Origin: an uncultured Bacilli bacterium
GTDB taxonomy: Bacteria > Bacillota_I > Bacilli_A > RF39 > UBA660
Length of the DNA: 64,000 bases
NCBI GenBank assembly: GCA_934097085.1
Contig: CAKONK010000004.1
Span: 1 to 64,000, forward strand
Reading direction: 5' to 3'
A program made the translations under genes and the position numbers. Positions within the stretch are counted from its first letter, which is position 1; each line of letters starts with the position of its first letter. Below are positions 51,192 through 60,826 of this stretch, in pieces. The notes below the pieces were generated by a model. That model did not search any database, was not told the origin of the DNA, and worked only from the letters and a program-made list of their open reading frames with translations.

Positions 51192-52040
51192 ATGCTTATA
51201 TCTAATTGGAAAGATTATAAAATTATAAAAGCTAGTAATGGAGAAAAATTAGAAAAATGGAATAATATAAAATTATTAAGACCAGATCCTATTGTTATGT
51301 GGAATTTAGGAAAAATTAGTGAAAATGAGTGTGATGCTGTATATTATAGGTCTAACACTGGTGGTGGTTACTGGAAAAATATTAATAATATTCCTTCATA
51401 TTGGCAAATTAAATATAAAGATTTAATTTTTAATATTAAACAAATGGGATTTAAACATACTGGACTTTTTCCAGAACAAGCTGTTAACTGGGAAAGAATG
51501 ATTAAAAAAATTAAAGAAAGTAATCGCGATGATATCAAAGTTTTAAATTTATTTGCTTATACTGGTGGAGCTACTGTAGCTTGTTTATCTGCTGGCGCAA
51601 GTGTTGTACATGTTGATTCATCAAAGGGAATTAATGATTGGGCAAAAGAAAATGTAAAATCATCTGGATTTGAAAATAGATCAGTTCGCTTTTTAGTTGA
51701 TGATGTTAAGAAATTTGTACAAAGGGAAATTCGAAGGGGCAATAAATATGATGCGATTATTATGGATCCACCAAGTTACGGAAGAGGTAGTAATAATGAG
51801 GTGTGGTCTATAGAAAAAGACTTGGACGGTCTATTGACGGATTGTAAAAAAATTCTTGCTCATGATTTTTTATTTGTTTGTGTCAATACTTATACAGCAA
51901 ATTTATCTCTTTTAACACTAGAAAATATTTTAAAAGTTCATTTTAATAACAAAATAAATGTCGATGAAATAGCTTTGCCCATAGAAAATACTAATTTATA
52001 TTTACCTTGTGGAATAACAGGTTGGATAGATAATGACTAA
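51192..52040 (+). CDS. class I SAM-dependent RNA methyltransferase (RlmI/RlmK-like)
   Basis: The 282-aa protein has motif I in LNLFAYTGGATVACLSAGA, an acidic ribose-binding end (VHVDSSK) and motif IV DPPSYGRG, the pattern of rRNA cytosine-C5 or guanine-N2 methyltransferases of the RlmI/RlmKL group. The N-terminal PUA-like domain is shortened (~100 residues). It overlaps the pseudouridine synthase gene by 8 bp, so both likely modify RNA together in time. Confidence 0.82.
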   Translation: MLISNWKDYKIIKASNGEKLEKWNNIKLLRPDPIVMWNLGKISENECDAVYYRSNTGGGYWKNINNIPSYWQIKYKDLIFNIKQMGFKHTGLFPEQAVNWERMIKKIKESNRDDIKVLNLFAYTGGATVACLSAGASVVHVDSSKGINDWAKENVKSSGFENRSVRFLVDDVKKFVQREIRRGNKYDAIIMDPPSYGRGSNNEVWSIEKDLDGLLTDCKKILAHDFLFVCVNTYTANLSLLTLENILKVHFNNKINVDEIALPIENTNLYLPCGITGWIDND

Positions 52041-52677
52041 ATTAAGTGTATTATATGAAGATAATCATATTATTGTAGTTTTTAAGCCTGCAGGTTTTTT
52101 ATCTCAAGGAGATAAAACTGGTGATGAGGACATGCTAACAATAATAAAAAAATATTTAAAAGAAAAGTATAATAAACCAGGTAATGTTTATTTAGGACTT
52201 GTTCATAGACTTGATAGACCAGTAAGTGGTATAATGGTTTTTGCCAAAACATCGAAAGCAGCCTCAAGATTATCCGATGAAATAAGAAATAACAAAATGC
52301 ACAAGAAATACATGGCAATTGTACATGGGTATTTAGATGAAAAAGAGGGAACATTAAGAAATAAAATAGAAAAAATTGATAATAAAAAAGTTGTAGTTGA
52401 TTCACCAAATGGCAAAGAGGCAATTTTAAATTATAAAGTAATCAAAGAAAAAAATAATCTTTCTTTAGTAGACATTGATTTAGTTACAGGAAGATATCAT
52501 CAAATTAGAATACAGTTTGCTAATATTAAACACCCTTTATATGGTGACTTTCTTTATAACAAAAAAGATAGCAATCCACTTGCATTAGTATCATACAGTT
52601 TATCATTTATTCATCCTGTAACTAAAGAAAATATGACTTTTACATTAGATTCGATAGAAAAATACATAAATTTATAG
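52033..52677 (+). CDS. RluA-family pseudouridine synthase
   Basis: The 214-aa protein has the catalytic Asp in HRLDRPVSG and the closing motif TGRYHQIRIQF. It lacks an N-terminal S4 domain, like RluA/TruC-type enzymes and the short RluD-like paralogues of Bacillota. It isomerises a uridine in rRNA or tRNA; the site is unknown. Translationally linked to the methyltransferase upstream. Confidence 0.88.
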   Translation: MTKLSVLYEDNHIIVVFKPAGFLSQGDKTGDEDMLTIIKKYLKEKYNKPGNVYLGLVHRLDRPVSGIMVFAKTSKAASRLSDEIRNNKMHKKYMAIVHGYLDEKEGTLRNKIEKIDNKKVVVDSPNGKEAILNYKVIKEKNNLSLVDIDLVTGRYHQIRIQFANIKHPLYGDFLYNKKDSNPLALVSYSLSFIHPVTKENMTFTLDSIEKYINL

Positions 52678-52685
52678 TTTTTTTG

Positions 52686-52725
52686 TAGACTTGTGGTTTC
52701 TTTTGAGACATAAGTCTTTTTTTGC
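52686..52725 (+). terminator. terminator
   Basis: Imperfect hairpin closed by AGACTT/AAGTCT with a 19-nt inner part and a T-run. Confidence 0.5.
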
Positions 52726-52727
52726 GG

Positions 52728-52733
52728 TATAAT
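52728..52733 (+). promoter_or_regulatory. -10 box giving a leaderless mRNA
   Basis: TATAAT ends 10 bp before the ATG at 52744. TTGAGA (52703-52708) is a possible -35 with a long 19-bp spacer. There is no Shine-Dalgarno site, so transcription should begin within a few bases of the start codon. Confidence 0.5.
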
Positions 52734-52743
52734 TATATTTGGT

Positions 52744-53826
52744 ATGAAAGAAATTGATAATGAATTAGTTGGAAAGTTTATTGAGACTTTAAGAAAAGAA
52801 AAGGGATTGACTCAGCAGGATTTAGCCGACAAACTATCAGTTACAAGCCAAGCAGTATCAAAGTGGGAGATGGGAAAAAATTTACCTGATATTGCGACTC
52901 AAAGAATGATATGTAATGCGTTTAAAATAACACTCGAAGAACTTCATGCTGGTGAAAGAGATTTAAAAAAGAGAAATAAATCCAAACAAATGAAAAAAGA
53001 AAATAAAATTTTTTCTATTATTTTAATTTGTATAATTCCAGTAATGGTTTTCTTTGTGGTATATTTTATAATAAATTTTAGAGCCTTAAAAATTTATTAT
53101 TCCAATAGTAAAATAACTAACGAAGAAAATAGTGTTAGAGCTAATCTTTTAATATTAAAGCTTCCTAGAAAATTAATAATTTTTATAAATAATATTGAGC
53201 CATCAAATTATGAAGTTAAGGATTCTGACTTGTTAGAATTAAATCTATATTCTGGTAAGAAAAAGCTTTTAACGACTAGCATGGTTAAAAATGACATTTT
53301 TGAAGTTAACACATTAACTTTTGAACCAGATAAAGTAAAATTAGTTTTGACGGTTGATAGTGCAGATGGTACTGCTAAAAATTTTGAAAGAAAATTCAAA
53401 TTAGTTAAATATACTAATAAAAATAGAAATGATGACGATTATACGGATAAAGCATTAAACTATTTGTCTAGTGACGTTATTGCTAAAAAGCTTGAAAAAG
53501 ATGGCTATACATTAACAGATACAAAAGTTTATGAAAAAACTGAGGAAGATAATGGAGTAACAATAAGAGTTAAATATGATTTGGCACATGAAAAAATTGA
53601 AATATTACATGTTCATAACAGTTTTACGGAAAAAGTATCGGTTGATTATCAACTAAAAATGTTTCAAACAGTAGTTTTTAATAATAATGACATTGATAAT
53701 ATATCCGAAAAATATGTTTATGATTTAAAAACTAAAAAAAATACTTGTGAAATTGGACAGTGTACAACACTTAAAAATACCCGTAAACTTGTAGAAAAAT
53801 ACCTAATACAACTTCAGGTTGAATAG
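52744..53826 (+). CDS. XRE-family regulator with membrane anchor (2)
   Basis: The 360-aa protein has a Cro/CI helix-turn-helix (~8-65; LTQQDLADKLSVTSQAVSKWEMG), a membrane helix (~95-118) and a ~240-residue extracytoplasmic region, mostly beta, with no recognised family. It shares the AVSKWE helix and the overall plan with the regulator at 9189. It may control the secreted protein encoded 68 bp downstream; that is inference. Confidence 0.75.
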   Translation: MKEIDNELVGKFIETLRKEKGLTQQDLADKLSVTSQAVSKWEMGKNLPDIATQRMICNAFKITLEELHAGERDLKKRNKSKQMKKENKIFSIILICIIPVMVFFVVYFIINFRALKIYYSNSKITNEENSVRANLLILKLPRKLIIFINNIEPSNYEVKDSDLLELNLYSGKKKLLTTSMVKNDIFEVNTLTFEPDKVKLVLTVDSADGTAKNFERKFKLVKYTNKNRNDDDYTDKALNYLSSDVIAKKLEKDGYTLTDTKVYEKTEEDNGVTIRVKYDLAHEKIEILHVHNSFTEKVSVDYQLKMFQTVVFNNNDIDNISEKYVYDLKTKKNTCEIGQCTTLKNTRKLVEKYLIQLQVE

Positions 53827-53894
53827 AACTCAACTTACAATATCTTGCATTTTTCGACCTTTTGGGTTTATGATAATCTCGAAAGGAGGTAAAG

Positions 53895-54764
53895 TTGAAG
53901 ATAAGATTTGTAATTGCTGCATTTCTTGTAATCTTATTTGTTCCATTTAGTGTTGTCAAAGCACAAAACATGAGCGAAGACATTAATTATATTACAACTC
54001 AAAGTGGTGTAAGAATAACTACCGAAGACTATAATAAATTAATTGTTATTTATAGCGATGCTTATATTCAAACAATGACAAATGAAGATTATGAAAACTT
54101 CAAAGCAAAAAATATTAATATTAACAACTTAGTAAAAACTGAAAAATATTACAAAACAACTTATAATAATTTAACTCACGAAGTTACAAATACTGAAGTA
54201 TCTGAAAATGAATTTAATAATTATAATCCAGATGTTGAAACATTAGGATCCAGTCATTTTGTTGAAACTCAGTATAAAAGACTTAATGTATCTTTATCAG
54301 CTAATGGTAATGGATATGGCGATATATTTGTTGGATTATTATGGAAGATGATACCAAGTACTAGATCATTTGATGTTATTGCTGCAAGATATGTTGGTAT
54401 GAGCGATGTTGATGGTACTCAATCTGGAAAACAAATCTGGGGAACTAATGGAAACTATACATATGTATTATATGGATGGAATGGGACAAATATTAATAGA
54501 CAAGATAATGGTTTTGGAATATCAATGAATATAACTAATGATAGTACAATTAATTATCTTGAAAATTATATTGAATCCGCTGTTAAGTTTAGTGGAAGTT
54601 TCCAATGGATTGGCGCTAGTTATCAACATGCTACAAGAACAACAACACTTGCTCAATCAAAGAGTTATACTTTAGCAGAGAATGGTAAAAATGGTGTAAT
54701 ATTATTTACAGGTAACATTGGTGAAAGATATGATAATATGCCTGGAGTTTATGCAGAATTATAG
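53895..54764 (+). CDS. secreted protein of unknown family
   Basis: The 289-aa protein starts at TTG with a perfect AAAGGAGGT site and has a cleavable signal (~1-24, ending VKA-Q). The N-terminal half is helical and Asn/Thr rich, the C-terminal half beta-rich with LWKMIPSTRSFDVIAARYVG and YVLYGWNGTNI. I do not recognise it. The stop is an amber codon, and the same frame stays open for 35 further codons to 54872, so the gene may be truncated by a nonsense change or be longer in relatives. Confidence 0.65.
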   Translation: MKIRFVIAAFLVILFVPFSVVKAQNMSEDINYITTQSGVRITTEDYNKLIVIYSDAYIQTMTNEDYENFKAKNININNLVKTEKYYKTTYNNLTHEVTNTEVSENEFNNYNPDVETLGSSHFVETQYKRLNVSLSANGNGYGDIFVGLLWKMIPSTRSFDVIAARYVGMSDVDGTQSGKQIWGTNGNYTYVLYGWNGTNINRQDNGFGISMNITNDSTINYLENYIESAVKFSGSFQWIGASYQHATRTTTLAQSKSYTLAENGKNGVILFTGNIGERYDNMPGVYAEL

Positions 54765-55284
54765 TCTAGTGGCTTCAATAAAAGTAATGTTGTGGGTATG
54801 CCCTTAAATATATATTATTTACTTAGTAATTCATTAATTACAGTTAGAGAAAAAAATTATTTAGATAATTAATCAATAAAATATCATTTTATAAAAAACA
54901 ATTAACAATTATATAAATAATAATGATATTATGTGTAAATAAATCCCAATTGAACACGAATGTTGATTATAAAAATTATTATTACGAAGATGTTAAAAGT
55001 AAAAAAATATATTTAATTAAGTTCCCAAAGACACTAATTAACTATTTTATATAATTTTGAATTATTTAAAATAGTACTCTTAAGCAATGTAAATTGCTAT
55101 ATACTACTTAATAACTTGAAAAAAACATGTTATTGATAATGGATAGAAAATATTTTTAATAAGTTTCTCACACAACCATTATTATAATGTGTTTTTTTTT
55201 TAATGCTATTAGCATCAATTTTTTCTATTATTTAGTTAAAAAAATATAAAATTATCAATAATTATAAAAAAATGTAAAAATTAA
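54765..55284. other. AT-rich intergenic stretch
   Basis: After the amber stop the frame continues to 54872 (SGFNKSNVVGMPLNIYY region). The remaining bases to the tRNA promoter show only short, stop-rich frames in six readings. A small palindrome CATTAT-T-ATAATG near 55178-55190 followed by ten T looks like a terminator. Confidence 0.5.
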
Positions 55285-55313
55285 TTGACATATTAAAAAA
55301 TATTTACTATAAT
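55285..55313 (+). promoter_or_regulatory. promoter of tRNA-Asn
   Basis: TTGACA (55285-55290) and TATAAT (55308-55313) with a 17-bp spacer: a perfect consensus match. Confidence 0.85.
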
Positions 55314-55330
55314 TAAAAATGTATTGAGAA

Positions 55331-55406
55331 GCCCAATTAGCTCAGTCGGTAGAGCGCATGGCTGTTAACCATTAGGTCGTAGGTTCGAGTCCTACATTGG
55401 GCGCCA
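55331..55406 (+). tRNA. tRNA-Asn (anticodon GTT)
   Basis: Cloverleaf with acceptor GCCCAAT/ATTGGGC, anticodon loop CTGTTAA, discriminator G73 as expected for Asn, T loop TTCGAGT and encoded CCA. Confidence 0.95.
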
Positions 55407-55418
55407 TTTAAAAAATTA

Positions 55419-55442
55419 AGTCGCTAATTGTGGCTTTTTTTT
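55419..55442 (+). terminator. terminator of tRNA-Asn
   Basis: 6-bp stem AGTCGC/GTGGCT with two G-U pairs and a T-run. Confidence 0.6.
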
Positions 55443-55485
55443 ATGTCTGAATAATGATATAATCTTTAATGAAGGGTGATAAACT

Positions 55486-56403
55486 ATGAATGAAAAAATT
55501 AGTATGCTTGAACGATATGGAGAAAACTTAACAGCAAAAACATATATAACAGATCCTGCGATAGCAAGAGAAAACGAAATAAAAGATTGTATGCTTATTC
55601 TTATGACACCAGAAAAAAGTGCTCTTTTAGTTGGTAAAGCTGGTATAGGTAAAACTGCTATAGTTGAGGGTATTGCTTATAGAATTCAAAAAGGGATGGT
55701 TCCAAATGCCTTAATGGGATGGACAATCATTAAAATTAATATTACAAGCTTAATTGGTGAAACTCAAAGTGAAGGACAAACAGAAAATAGAATTGATTTA
55801 CTTGTACAGGAACTTGCAAGAAGTCCAAAAACAATTCTTTTTATTGATGAAACTCACTTACTTGTAAATAGACAAGGCGGATTAGACTTTGCTAATATGC
55901 TTAAATCTGGCCTTGATAGAGGAACAATTAAAATGATTGGTGCCACCACAACTGAAGAATATGAAACATATATCTTAAGAGATAGAGCATTTTTAAGAAG
56001 GTTCCAAAAAGTTGATGTCCTTGAGGCATCACAAGATGATTGTGTTAAGATTTTAATGGGAACATATCCTAAACTTGAAAAACAAATAGGGGTAAAACTT
56101 ACTTATACTCCATTTATAATTGAAAAAATAATGCGTTTTATTGTAGAAATGACAGATGAATACAAAAGAATTTATGAAATAAGTAATAGATATCCTGATA
56201 TTTGTTTAACAATAATTGCTAATGCTTTTACTTATGCTCTTTTTGATAATAGTCCAGTTGTAACTATTAAACATTTTTATAAAGCAATATGTAATGCAAA
56301 AAGTATTTATCCTGATGCACTTGCAAAAGAAAAACAAAGATTTATTACAGTTTTTGCTGATATGATTAGAAATGAAAATGTTGATATCAATGATACAAAG
56401 TAG
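55486..56403 (+). CDS. single-domain AAA+ ATPase similar to ClpA/ClpB NBD1
   Basis: The 305-aa protein contains one AAA+ module of the Clp D1 type: Walker A GKAGIGKTA (K56), pore-type segment around SLIGETQSEG, Walker B KTILFIDETH, sensor 1 IGATTTEEY and the arginine finger region RAFLRRFQK. There is no N-domain, middle domain, second AAA or ClpP loop. The same frame layout occurs next to surface-polymer genes here, so a role in remodelling an envelope enzyme is possible. Next gene starts right after it. Confidence 0.78.
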   Translation: MNEKISMLERYGENLTAKTYITDPAIARENEIKDCMLILMTPEKSALLVGKAGIGKTAIVEGIAYRIQKGMVPNALMGWTIIKINITSLIGETQSEGQTENRIDLLVQELARSPKTILFIDETHLLVNRQGGLDFANMLKSGLDRGTIKMIGATTTEEYETYILRDRAFLRRFQKVDVLEASQDDCVKILMGTYPKLEKQIGVKLTYTPFIIEKIMRFIVEMTDEYKRIYEISNRYPDICLTIIANAFTYALFDNSPVVTIKHFYKAICNAKSIYPDALAKEKQRFITVFADMIRNENVDINDTK

Positions 56404-56409
56404 GTGCTT

Positions 56410-57471
56410 ATGAATATTGTGGTTAATAATTTTAATATAATAGAAATACTTTTAGTTACATATTTAATAAGTTTTATACTTGTATTTTTAACTAAAAAAA
56501 TTGCAGTTCATGTGGGGGCACTTGATATGCCAAACGAAAGAAAGGTTCATAAAAAACCAATGCCAAGACTTGGTGGTCTTGCTATTTATGCATCTTTTCT
56601 ATTTGGTTATATGGTTTATGGTACTGTAACTACTCAAATGTTATCAATTCTTATTGGTTCATTTATACTTGTAATGCTTGGAGTATTTGATGATATAAAA
56701 CCAATTAGAGCAAAGGTTAAACTACTTGTACAAATTATAGTCGCGGGAATTGTAGTATTTTATGGTGGCCTTTATTTTAGAGAAATATCATTTTTAGGTT
56801 TAAAACTCATATTTCCAACTTGGCTTAATGAGTTTATTGCAATATTTTTTATAGTCGGAGCAATTAACGCTATTAATCTTATTGATGGTTTAGATGGTCT
56901 TTGTGCAGGAATTAGTTCAATATATTTTGTTACTATTTCTGTAATAGCTTTAATTTTAAATAAAATGGGTGGTCTTGATATAATATTATGCATTATTATG
57001 CTTGGAGCAACACTAGGATTCTTAACTCATAATTTTCCTCCGGCAAAAACTTTTATGGGAGACTGTGGATCAACATTTTTAGGTTATATGATTGCGGTTA
57101 TTTCTCTTTTAGGTTTTAAAGGAGCAACATTTACATCACTTGTTATACCAGTTGTTATTTTAGCAGTTCCAATATTTGATACGTTATTTGCAATACTTCG
57201 AAGAGTTATTCATCATAAAAGTATTGATGAACCAGATATGAATCATTTACATCATCAACTTTTAAAAATGAAGTTTTCTCCAAGAGTAACAATTTTAATT
57301 ATTTATGGTATCGATATTTTGTTTTCAGCAGTATCAGTATTCTATGTTTTAGGAGATAACCAAGTATCAATGATTGTTTACTTAATTATGATGACATTAC
57401 TTTTATATATTGTTGTTAACACAGACATTCTATATGATAAGAAAGATAAGACTAAGAAATTAAAAAAATAA
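56410..57471 (+). CDS. undecaprenyl-phosphate sugar-1-phosphate transferase (TagO/WecA-like)
   Basis: The 353-aa membrane protein has about ten helices and the MraY/WecA motifs: VPNER-like MPNERKVHKKP, the Asp pairs in LGVFDDIKP and NLIDGLDGL, FMGDCGSTFLG and HLHHQLL. It starts surface-polymer synthesis by loading GlcNAc-1-P or a similar sugar on undecaprenyl phosphate. The start is ATG 56410; a GTG two codons earlier is possible. It stands at the head of the envelope locus. Confidence 0.9.
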   Translation: MNIVVNNFNIIEILLVTYLISFILVFLTKKIAVHVGALDMPNERKVHKKPMPRLGGLAIYASFLFGYMVYGTVTTQMLSILIGSFILVMLGVFDDIKPIRAKVKLLVQIIVAGIVVFYGGLYFREISFLGLKLIFPTWLNEFIAIFFIVGAINAINLIDGLDGLCAGISSIYFVTISVIALILNKMGGLDIILCIIMLGATLGFLTHNFPPAKTFMGDCGSTFLGYMIAVISLLGFKGATFTSLVIPVVILAVPIFDTLFAILRRVIHHKSIDEPDMNHLHHQLLKMKFSPRVTILIIYGIDILFSAVSVFYVLGDNQVSMIVYLIMMTLLLYIVVNTDILYDKKDKTKKLKK

Positions 57472-57487
57472 TTCTTAGTTTTTTTGT
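57451..57487 (+). terminator. terminator
   Basis: ACTAAGAA/TTCTTAGT stem across the stop codon, then a long T-rich run. Confidence 0.7.
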
Positions 57488-57530
57488 TTTTTTAGTATTT
57501 TTGATACCATATATTTGAAAGAAGGTTATT

Positions 57531-58184
57531 ATGATTACATATATTTTCAGTGCATTTGATAAAGATATTCATTTTAATGAAGTGGCAAATTATTTTAAAA
57601 ATGATATGGGTGGCTATAAAAATATAGTATTTGTACCCACTAATTTTGAAAACATGGAAAAAGTTAATGGCTATGCAAATATTGATGTATCTTGGTTTAA
57701 AGAAATTGGGATTAATTTAACTGGAATAACTGTTTTAAATAAAAAAATGTCCAAAGAAGAAATGTTTAGAAGTATAGAAAATACTGATATAATTTTTTTA
57801 ATGGGTGGAGATACTTTAAAACAAAATGATTTTTTAATGAAAAATGATTTAAAGCCTATTATTAAAAAGTTTAAAAAATTTGTTATAGGAATAAGTGCTG
57901 GAGCAATTAATTTATCAAATATTTCATTATGTTCTAAAGATGAAGAAGATGAAGTTGAAAAGACAGTTACTTATGAAGGCATTGGAAGAATAAATTATAC
58001 AATTGAACCTCATTTTGATATAGAAAATAAAATTCTTTTACAAAATGAACTTTATCCTTTATCAAAAGATATTACTATATATGGTCTTCCTAATAATACT
58101 GGTGTTAGAATAATTGATAATAATTTTGAAATACTATATGGTGATTTTTATAAAATATCAAATAATGAAGTAGAGAAAATATAG
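57531..58184 (+). CDS. peptidase family S51 (dipeptidase E-like)
   Basis: The 217-aa protein has the nucleophile elbow GISAGAINLS (catalytic Ser), the upstream FLMGGDTLKQ and the His in IEPHFDIENK, the Ser-His-Glu plan of aspartyl dipeptidase/cyanophycinase-like S51 enzymes. It is cytoplasmic and would cleave Asp-containing dipeptides. Its link to the neighbouring envelope genes is not clear. Confidence 0.82.
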   Translation: MITYIFSAFDKDIHFNEVANYFKNDMGGYKNIVFVPTNFENMEKVNGYANIDVSWFKEIGINLTGITVLNKKMSKEEMFRSIENTDIIFLMGGDTLKQNDFLMKNDLKPIIKKFKKFVIGISAGAINLSNISLCSKDEEDEVEKTVTYEGIGRINYTIEPHFDIENKILLQNELYPLSKDITIYGLPNNTGVRIIDNNFEILYGDFYKISNNEVEKI

Positions 58185-58251
58185 GGGATGGTTGTTTTAA
58201 GTAAAAAAATAGTTTATAATATTTATAGAACGGATAAAGGAGATTAAATAA

Positions 58252-59064
58252 ATGAATTTTTTAAAAAATATTTTTGCAAATATAAAAAAGTACAGATTTT
58301 TATTATCTCAATTAGTTATAAGAGATTTTAAAGTAAAATATAAAAGAAGTGTATTGGGTGTTTTGTGGAGTGTTTTATATCCACTTTTGATGATGATGGT
58401 AATGGCTATTGTCTTTTCAAACATGTTTAAATTTAGTATGGAAGGAGTAAATTACTTAGTATATTTAATGACTGGTTTAGTTGTTTTTAATTACTTTAGT
58501 GAAGCAACAAATAATGCTATGGGTTCTATTTTTGGAAATTCATCTTTGATAAATAAAGTTTATATTCCAAAATATATTTTTCCAGTAGCAAAATGTTTAT
58601 TTGTTGGAATTAATTTCTTGTTTTCTCTTATTCCATTATTGCTAATTATAATTTTTTCTGGAAATCCAGCAGAGGGAACAAAATGCGTAATTAATATTTA
58701 CTATTTGTTACTTCCATTTATTTATGGTTGTATGTTTATGTTTACCCTAGGAGTTGGTTATGTTTTAGCAACCGTATCAGTATTTTTAAGAGATATGGTA
58801 TACATATGGGGAATTTTATTAACAATACTAAATTATTTTACACCATTATTTTATCAAATTTCAATTTTACCAGAATCATTACAATCTATATTTAAATTGA
58901 ATCCACTTTATATTTATATTAATGCTTCAAGAGAAATAATTTTAAATGGCACAATGCCAACACCACTTTATTTATTAGCTTGCTTTGGTTCAGCATCAAT
59001 AATGTTAATAATAGGCTTATTTGTATTTAGAAAAAAACAAAATAAGTTTGTGTATTATTTGTAG
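58252..59064 (+). CDS. polysaccharide/teichoic acid ABC exporter permease (TagG/Wzm-like)
   Basis: The 270-aa protein has a short amphipathic N-terminus, six helices and the ABC-2 hallmarks RDFKVKYKRSVLGVLWSVLYPLLMM and FLRDMVYIWGILLTILNYFTPLFYQ. It moves an undecaprenyl-linked polymer across the membrane with the ATPase encoded 11 bp downstream. RBS AAAGGAG. Confidence 0.9.
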   Translation: MNFLKNIFANIKKYRFLLSQLVIRDFKVKYKRSVLGVLWSVLYPLLMMMVMAIVFSNMFKFSMEGVNYLVYLMTGLVVFNYFSEATNNAMGSIFGNSSLINKVYIPKYIFPVAKCLFVGINFLFSLIPLLLIIIFSGNPAEGTKCVINIYYLLLPFIYGCMFMFTLGVGYVLATVSVFLRDMVYIWGILLTILNYFTPLFYQISILPESLQSIFKLNPLYIYINASREIILNGTMPTPLYLLACFGSASIMLIIGLFVFRKKQNKFVYYL

Positions 59065-59075
59065 GAGGATTTTAC

Positions 59076-59819
59076 ATGATAGATTTAAAAAATATAGGAA
59101 TGCGTTTTAACTTAGGTGTTGAAAAGGACAATTCTCTTAAAATGGTATTTATTAGAATGTTTGATAAAAGTAAAAGAATAAAGAAAAGTGATTTTTGGGC
59201 ATTAAAAGATGTAACATTTCATGTAGAAAAAGGTGATGTTGTAGGACTTATAGGTTCAAACGGAGCTGGAAAATCAACACTTTTAAAAGTTGTAAGTGGT
59301 GTTATGAAACCTACGGAAGGAACTGTTACAGTAAACGGTGCAATATCTCCAATGATTGAACTAGGTGCCGGATTTGATGGCGAATTAACAGCAAGAGAAA
59401 ATATATTTTTAAATGGAGCAATTTTAGGTTATAGCAAAGAATTCTTATTAAGTAAATTTGATGAAATAGTTGAATTTTCTGAATTAAGAGAATTTTTAGA
59501 TGTTCCTGTTAAAAACTTTTCTTCTGGAATGGTAGCAAAACTTGCATTTTCAATTTCCACTATAGTAGATCCGGAGATATTAATAGTTGATGAAATATTA
59601 TCTGTTGGCGATATAAAATTTCAAGAAAAAAGTAAAAATAAAATGATGTCTATGATAAACGGTGGTACAACAGTGTTATATGTTTCTCATTCACTTAGTT
59701 CAATTAGAGAATTATGTAATAAAGTTATATGGCTTGAACATGGTAAAATAGTTATGATGGGAGATACAAAAAAAGTGTGTGATGCTTATTATAAAAAACA
59801 ATTAAAAAGTGATAAATAA
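59076..59819 (+). CDS. polysaccharide/teichoic acid ABC exporter ATPase (TagH/Wzt-like)
   Basis: The 247-aa ATPase has Walker A GSNGAGKST, signature FSSGMVAKL, Walker B ILIVDEILSVGD and the ABC-2 exporter feature PMIELGAGFDGELTARENIFLNGA. It lacks the C-terminal substrate-binding domain of Wzt and the long tail of TagH, so it carries only the motor. Pairs with the permease before it. Confidence 0.9.
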   Translation: MIDLKNIGMRFNLGVEKDNSLKMVFIRMFDKSKRIKKSDFWALKDVTFHVEKGDVVGLIGSNGAGKSTLLKVVSGVMKPTEGTVTVNGAISPMIELGAGFDGELTARENIFLNGAILGYSKEFLLSKFDEIVEFSELREFLDVPVKNFSSGMVAKLAFSISTIVDPEILIVDEILSVGDIKFQEKSKNKMMSMINGGTTVLYVSHSLSSIRELCNKVIWLEHGKIVMMGDTKKVCDAYYKKQLKSDK

Positions 59820-59838
59820 TTATTGGAGGAGGAAAATT

Positions 59839-60816
59839 ATGATTATAACAAGAACACCATTTAGAGTTAGCTTATGTGGAGGTGGAAGTGACATTAGGTC
59901 ATTTTATGAAAAGCATGGAGGATGTGTTTTAAGTACAACAATTAATAAATACATGTACATTACATCCCATCCGTCATTTGATAAAAAAACAACTGTTTTA
60001 AAATATTCAAAGACGGAAATAGTCCATAATATTGATGAAATTGAACACAATATTTTTAGGGAATGTTTAAAAAAGGAAGGCATTGAGGGTTTAGAAATTA
60101 CCTCAATTGCGGATGTGCCACAAGGAACAGGTCTTGGCTCATCAAGTTCATTTACTATAGGACTTATAGAAAATTTAAAATGCTATAAAAGAGAGTACAT
60201 TTCAAAGTCAGAAGTCGCAGCAGCAGCGTGTGATATGGAGAATAATATTGTTCATACAACAAATGGAAAACAAGATCAATATGCAGCAGCATTTGGTGGA
60301 CTAAATTTTTATAAATTTAATAAAGATGGTTCTGTAGATGTTGAACCAGTATTAATGAATCATGAAGCATTTAAACAATTAGAAAAGAATCTAATAATGT
60401 TATATGTTGGTGGAGAACATAAGGCTTCTTCAATACTAGAGGAACAATCAAAGAATATTGTTACAGCAAAAGACAAAGAAGAAGGTCAAAAGAAGATAAT
60501 GGAAATGACTTATGATTTAAAATATGAGTTAGAACATAATAACATTGATGCTGTTGGAAAAATATTAGATGAAAACTGGAAAATAAAAAGAACGCTTGCA
60601 AGCGGAATAAGTAACCCACAATTTGATGAATGGTATGAAAGAGCTATCAAAGCTGGAGCAACTGGTGGAAAACTTTTAGGCGCTGGTGGTAGTGGTTTCT
60701 TCTTATTCTATGTTCCAGAGGAAAAACAAGAAAAATTTAGAAAGGAAATGTCAGATTTGCCTGAGATGGAATTTAAATTTGACCATCAAGGTACAACTGT
60801 TATATTTGTAAGTTAG
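59839..60816 (+). CDS. hddA: D-glycero-D-manno-heptose 7-phosphate kinase (HddA-like)
   Basis: The 325-aa GHMP kinase has RTPFRVSLCGGGSD at the start, the ATP loop PQGTGLGSSSSFTIG and the C-terminal GATGGKLLGAGGSGFF. HddA makes heptose 1,7-bisphosphate for GDP-heptose. The following HddC-GmhB gene supports the heptose pathway over fucose or galactose kinases. Start at 59839 with TTGGAGGAGG; the frame opens 30 bp earlier. Confidence 0.85.
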   Translation: MIITRTPFRVSLCGGGSDIRSFYEKHGGCVLSTTINKYMYITSHPSFDKKTTVLKYSKTEIVHNIDEIEHNIFRECLKKEGIEGLEITSIADVPQGTGLGSSSSFTIGLIENLKCYKREYISKSEVAAAACDMENNIVHTTNGKQDQYAAAFGGLNFYKFNKDGSVDVEPVLMNHEAFKQLEKNLIMLYVGGEHKASSILEEQSKNIVTAKDKEEGQKKIMEMTYDLKYELEHNNIDAVGKILDENWKIKRTLASGISNPQFDEWYERAIKAGATGGKLLGAGGSGFFLFYVPEEKQEKFRKEMSDLPEMEFKFDHQGTTVIFVS

Positions 60817-60826
60817 GAGGATTTTT

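Noticed and set aside
52082..52423. 113-residue minus-strand frame in the pseudouridine synthase gene
   Set aside because: Antisense shadow; the + strand has the full RluA motifs.
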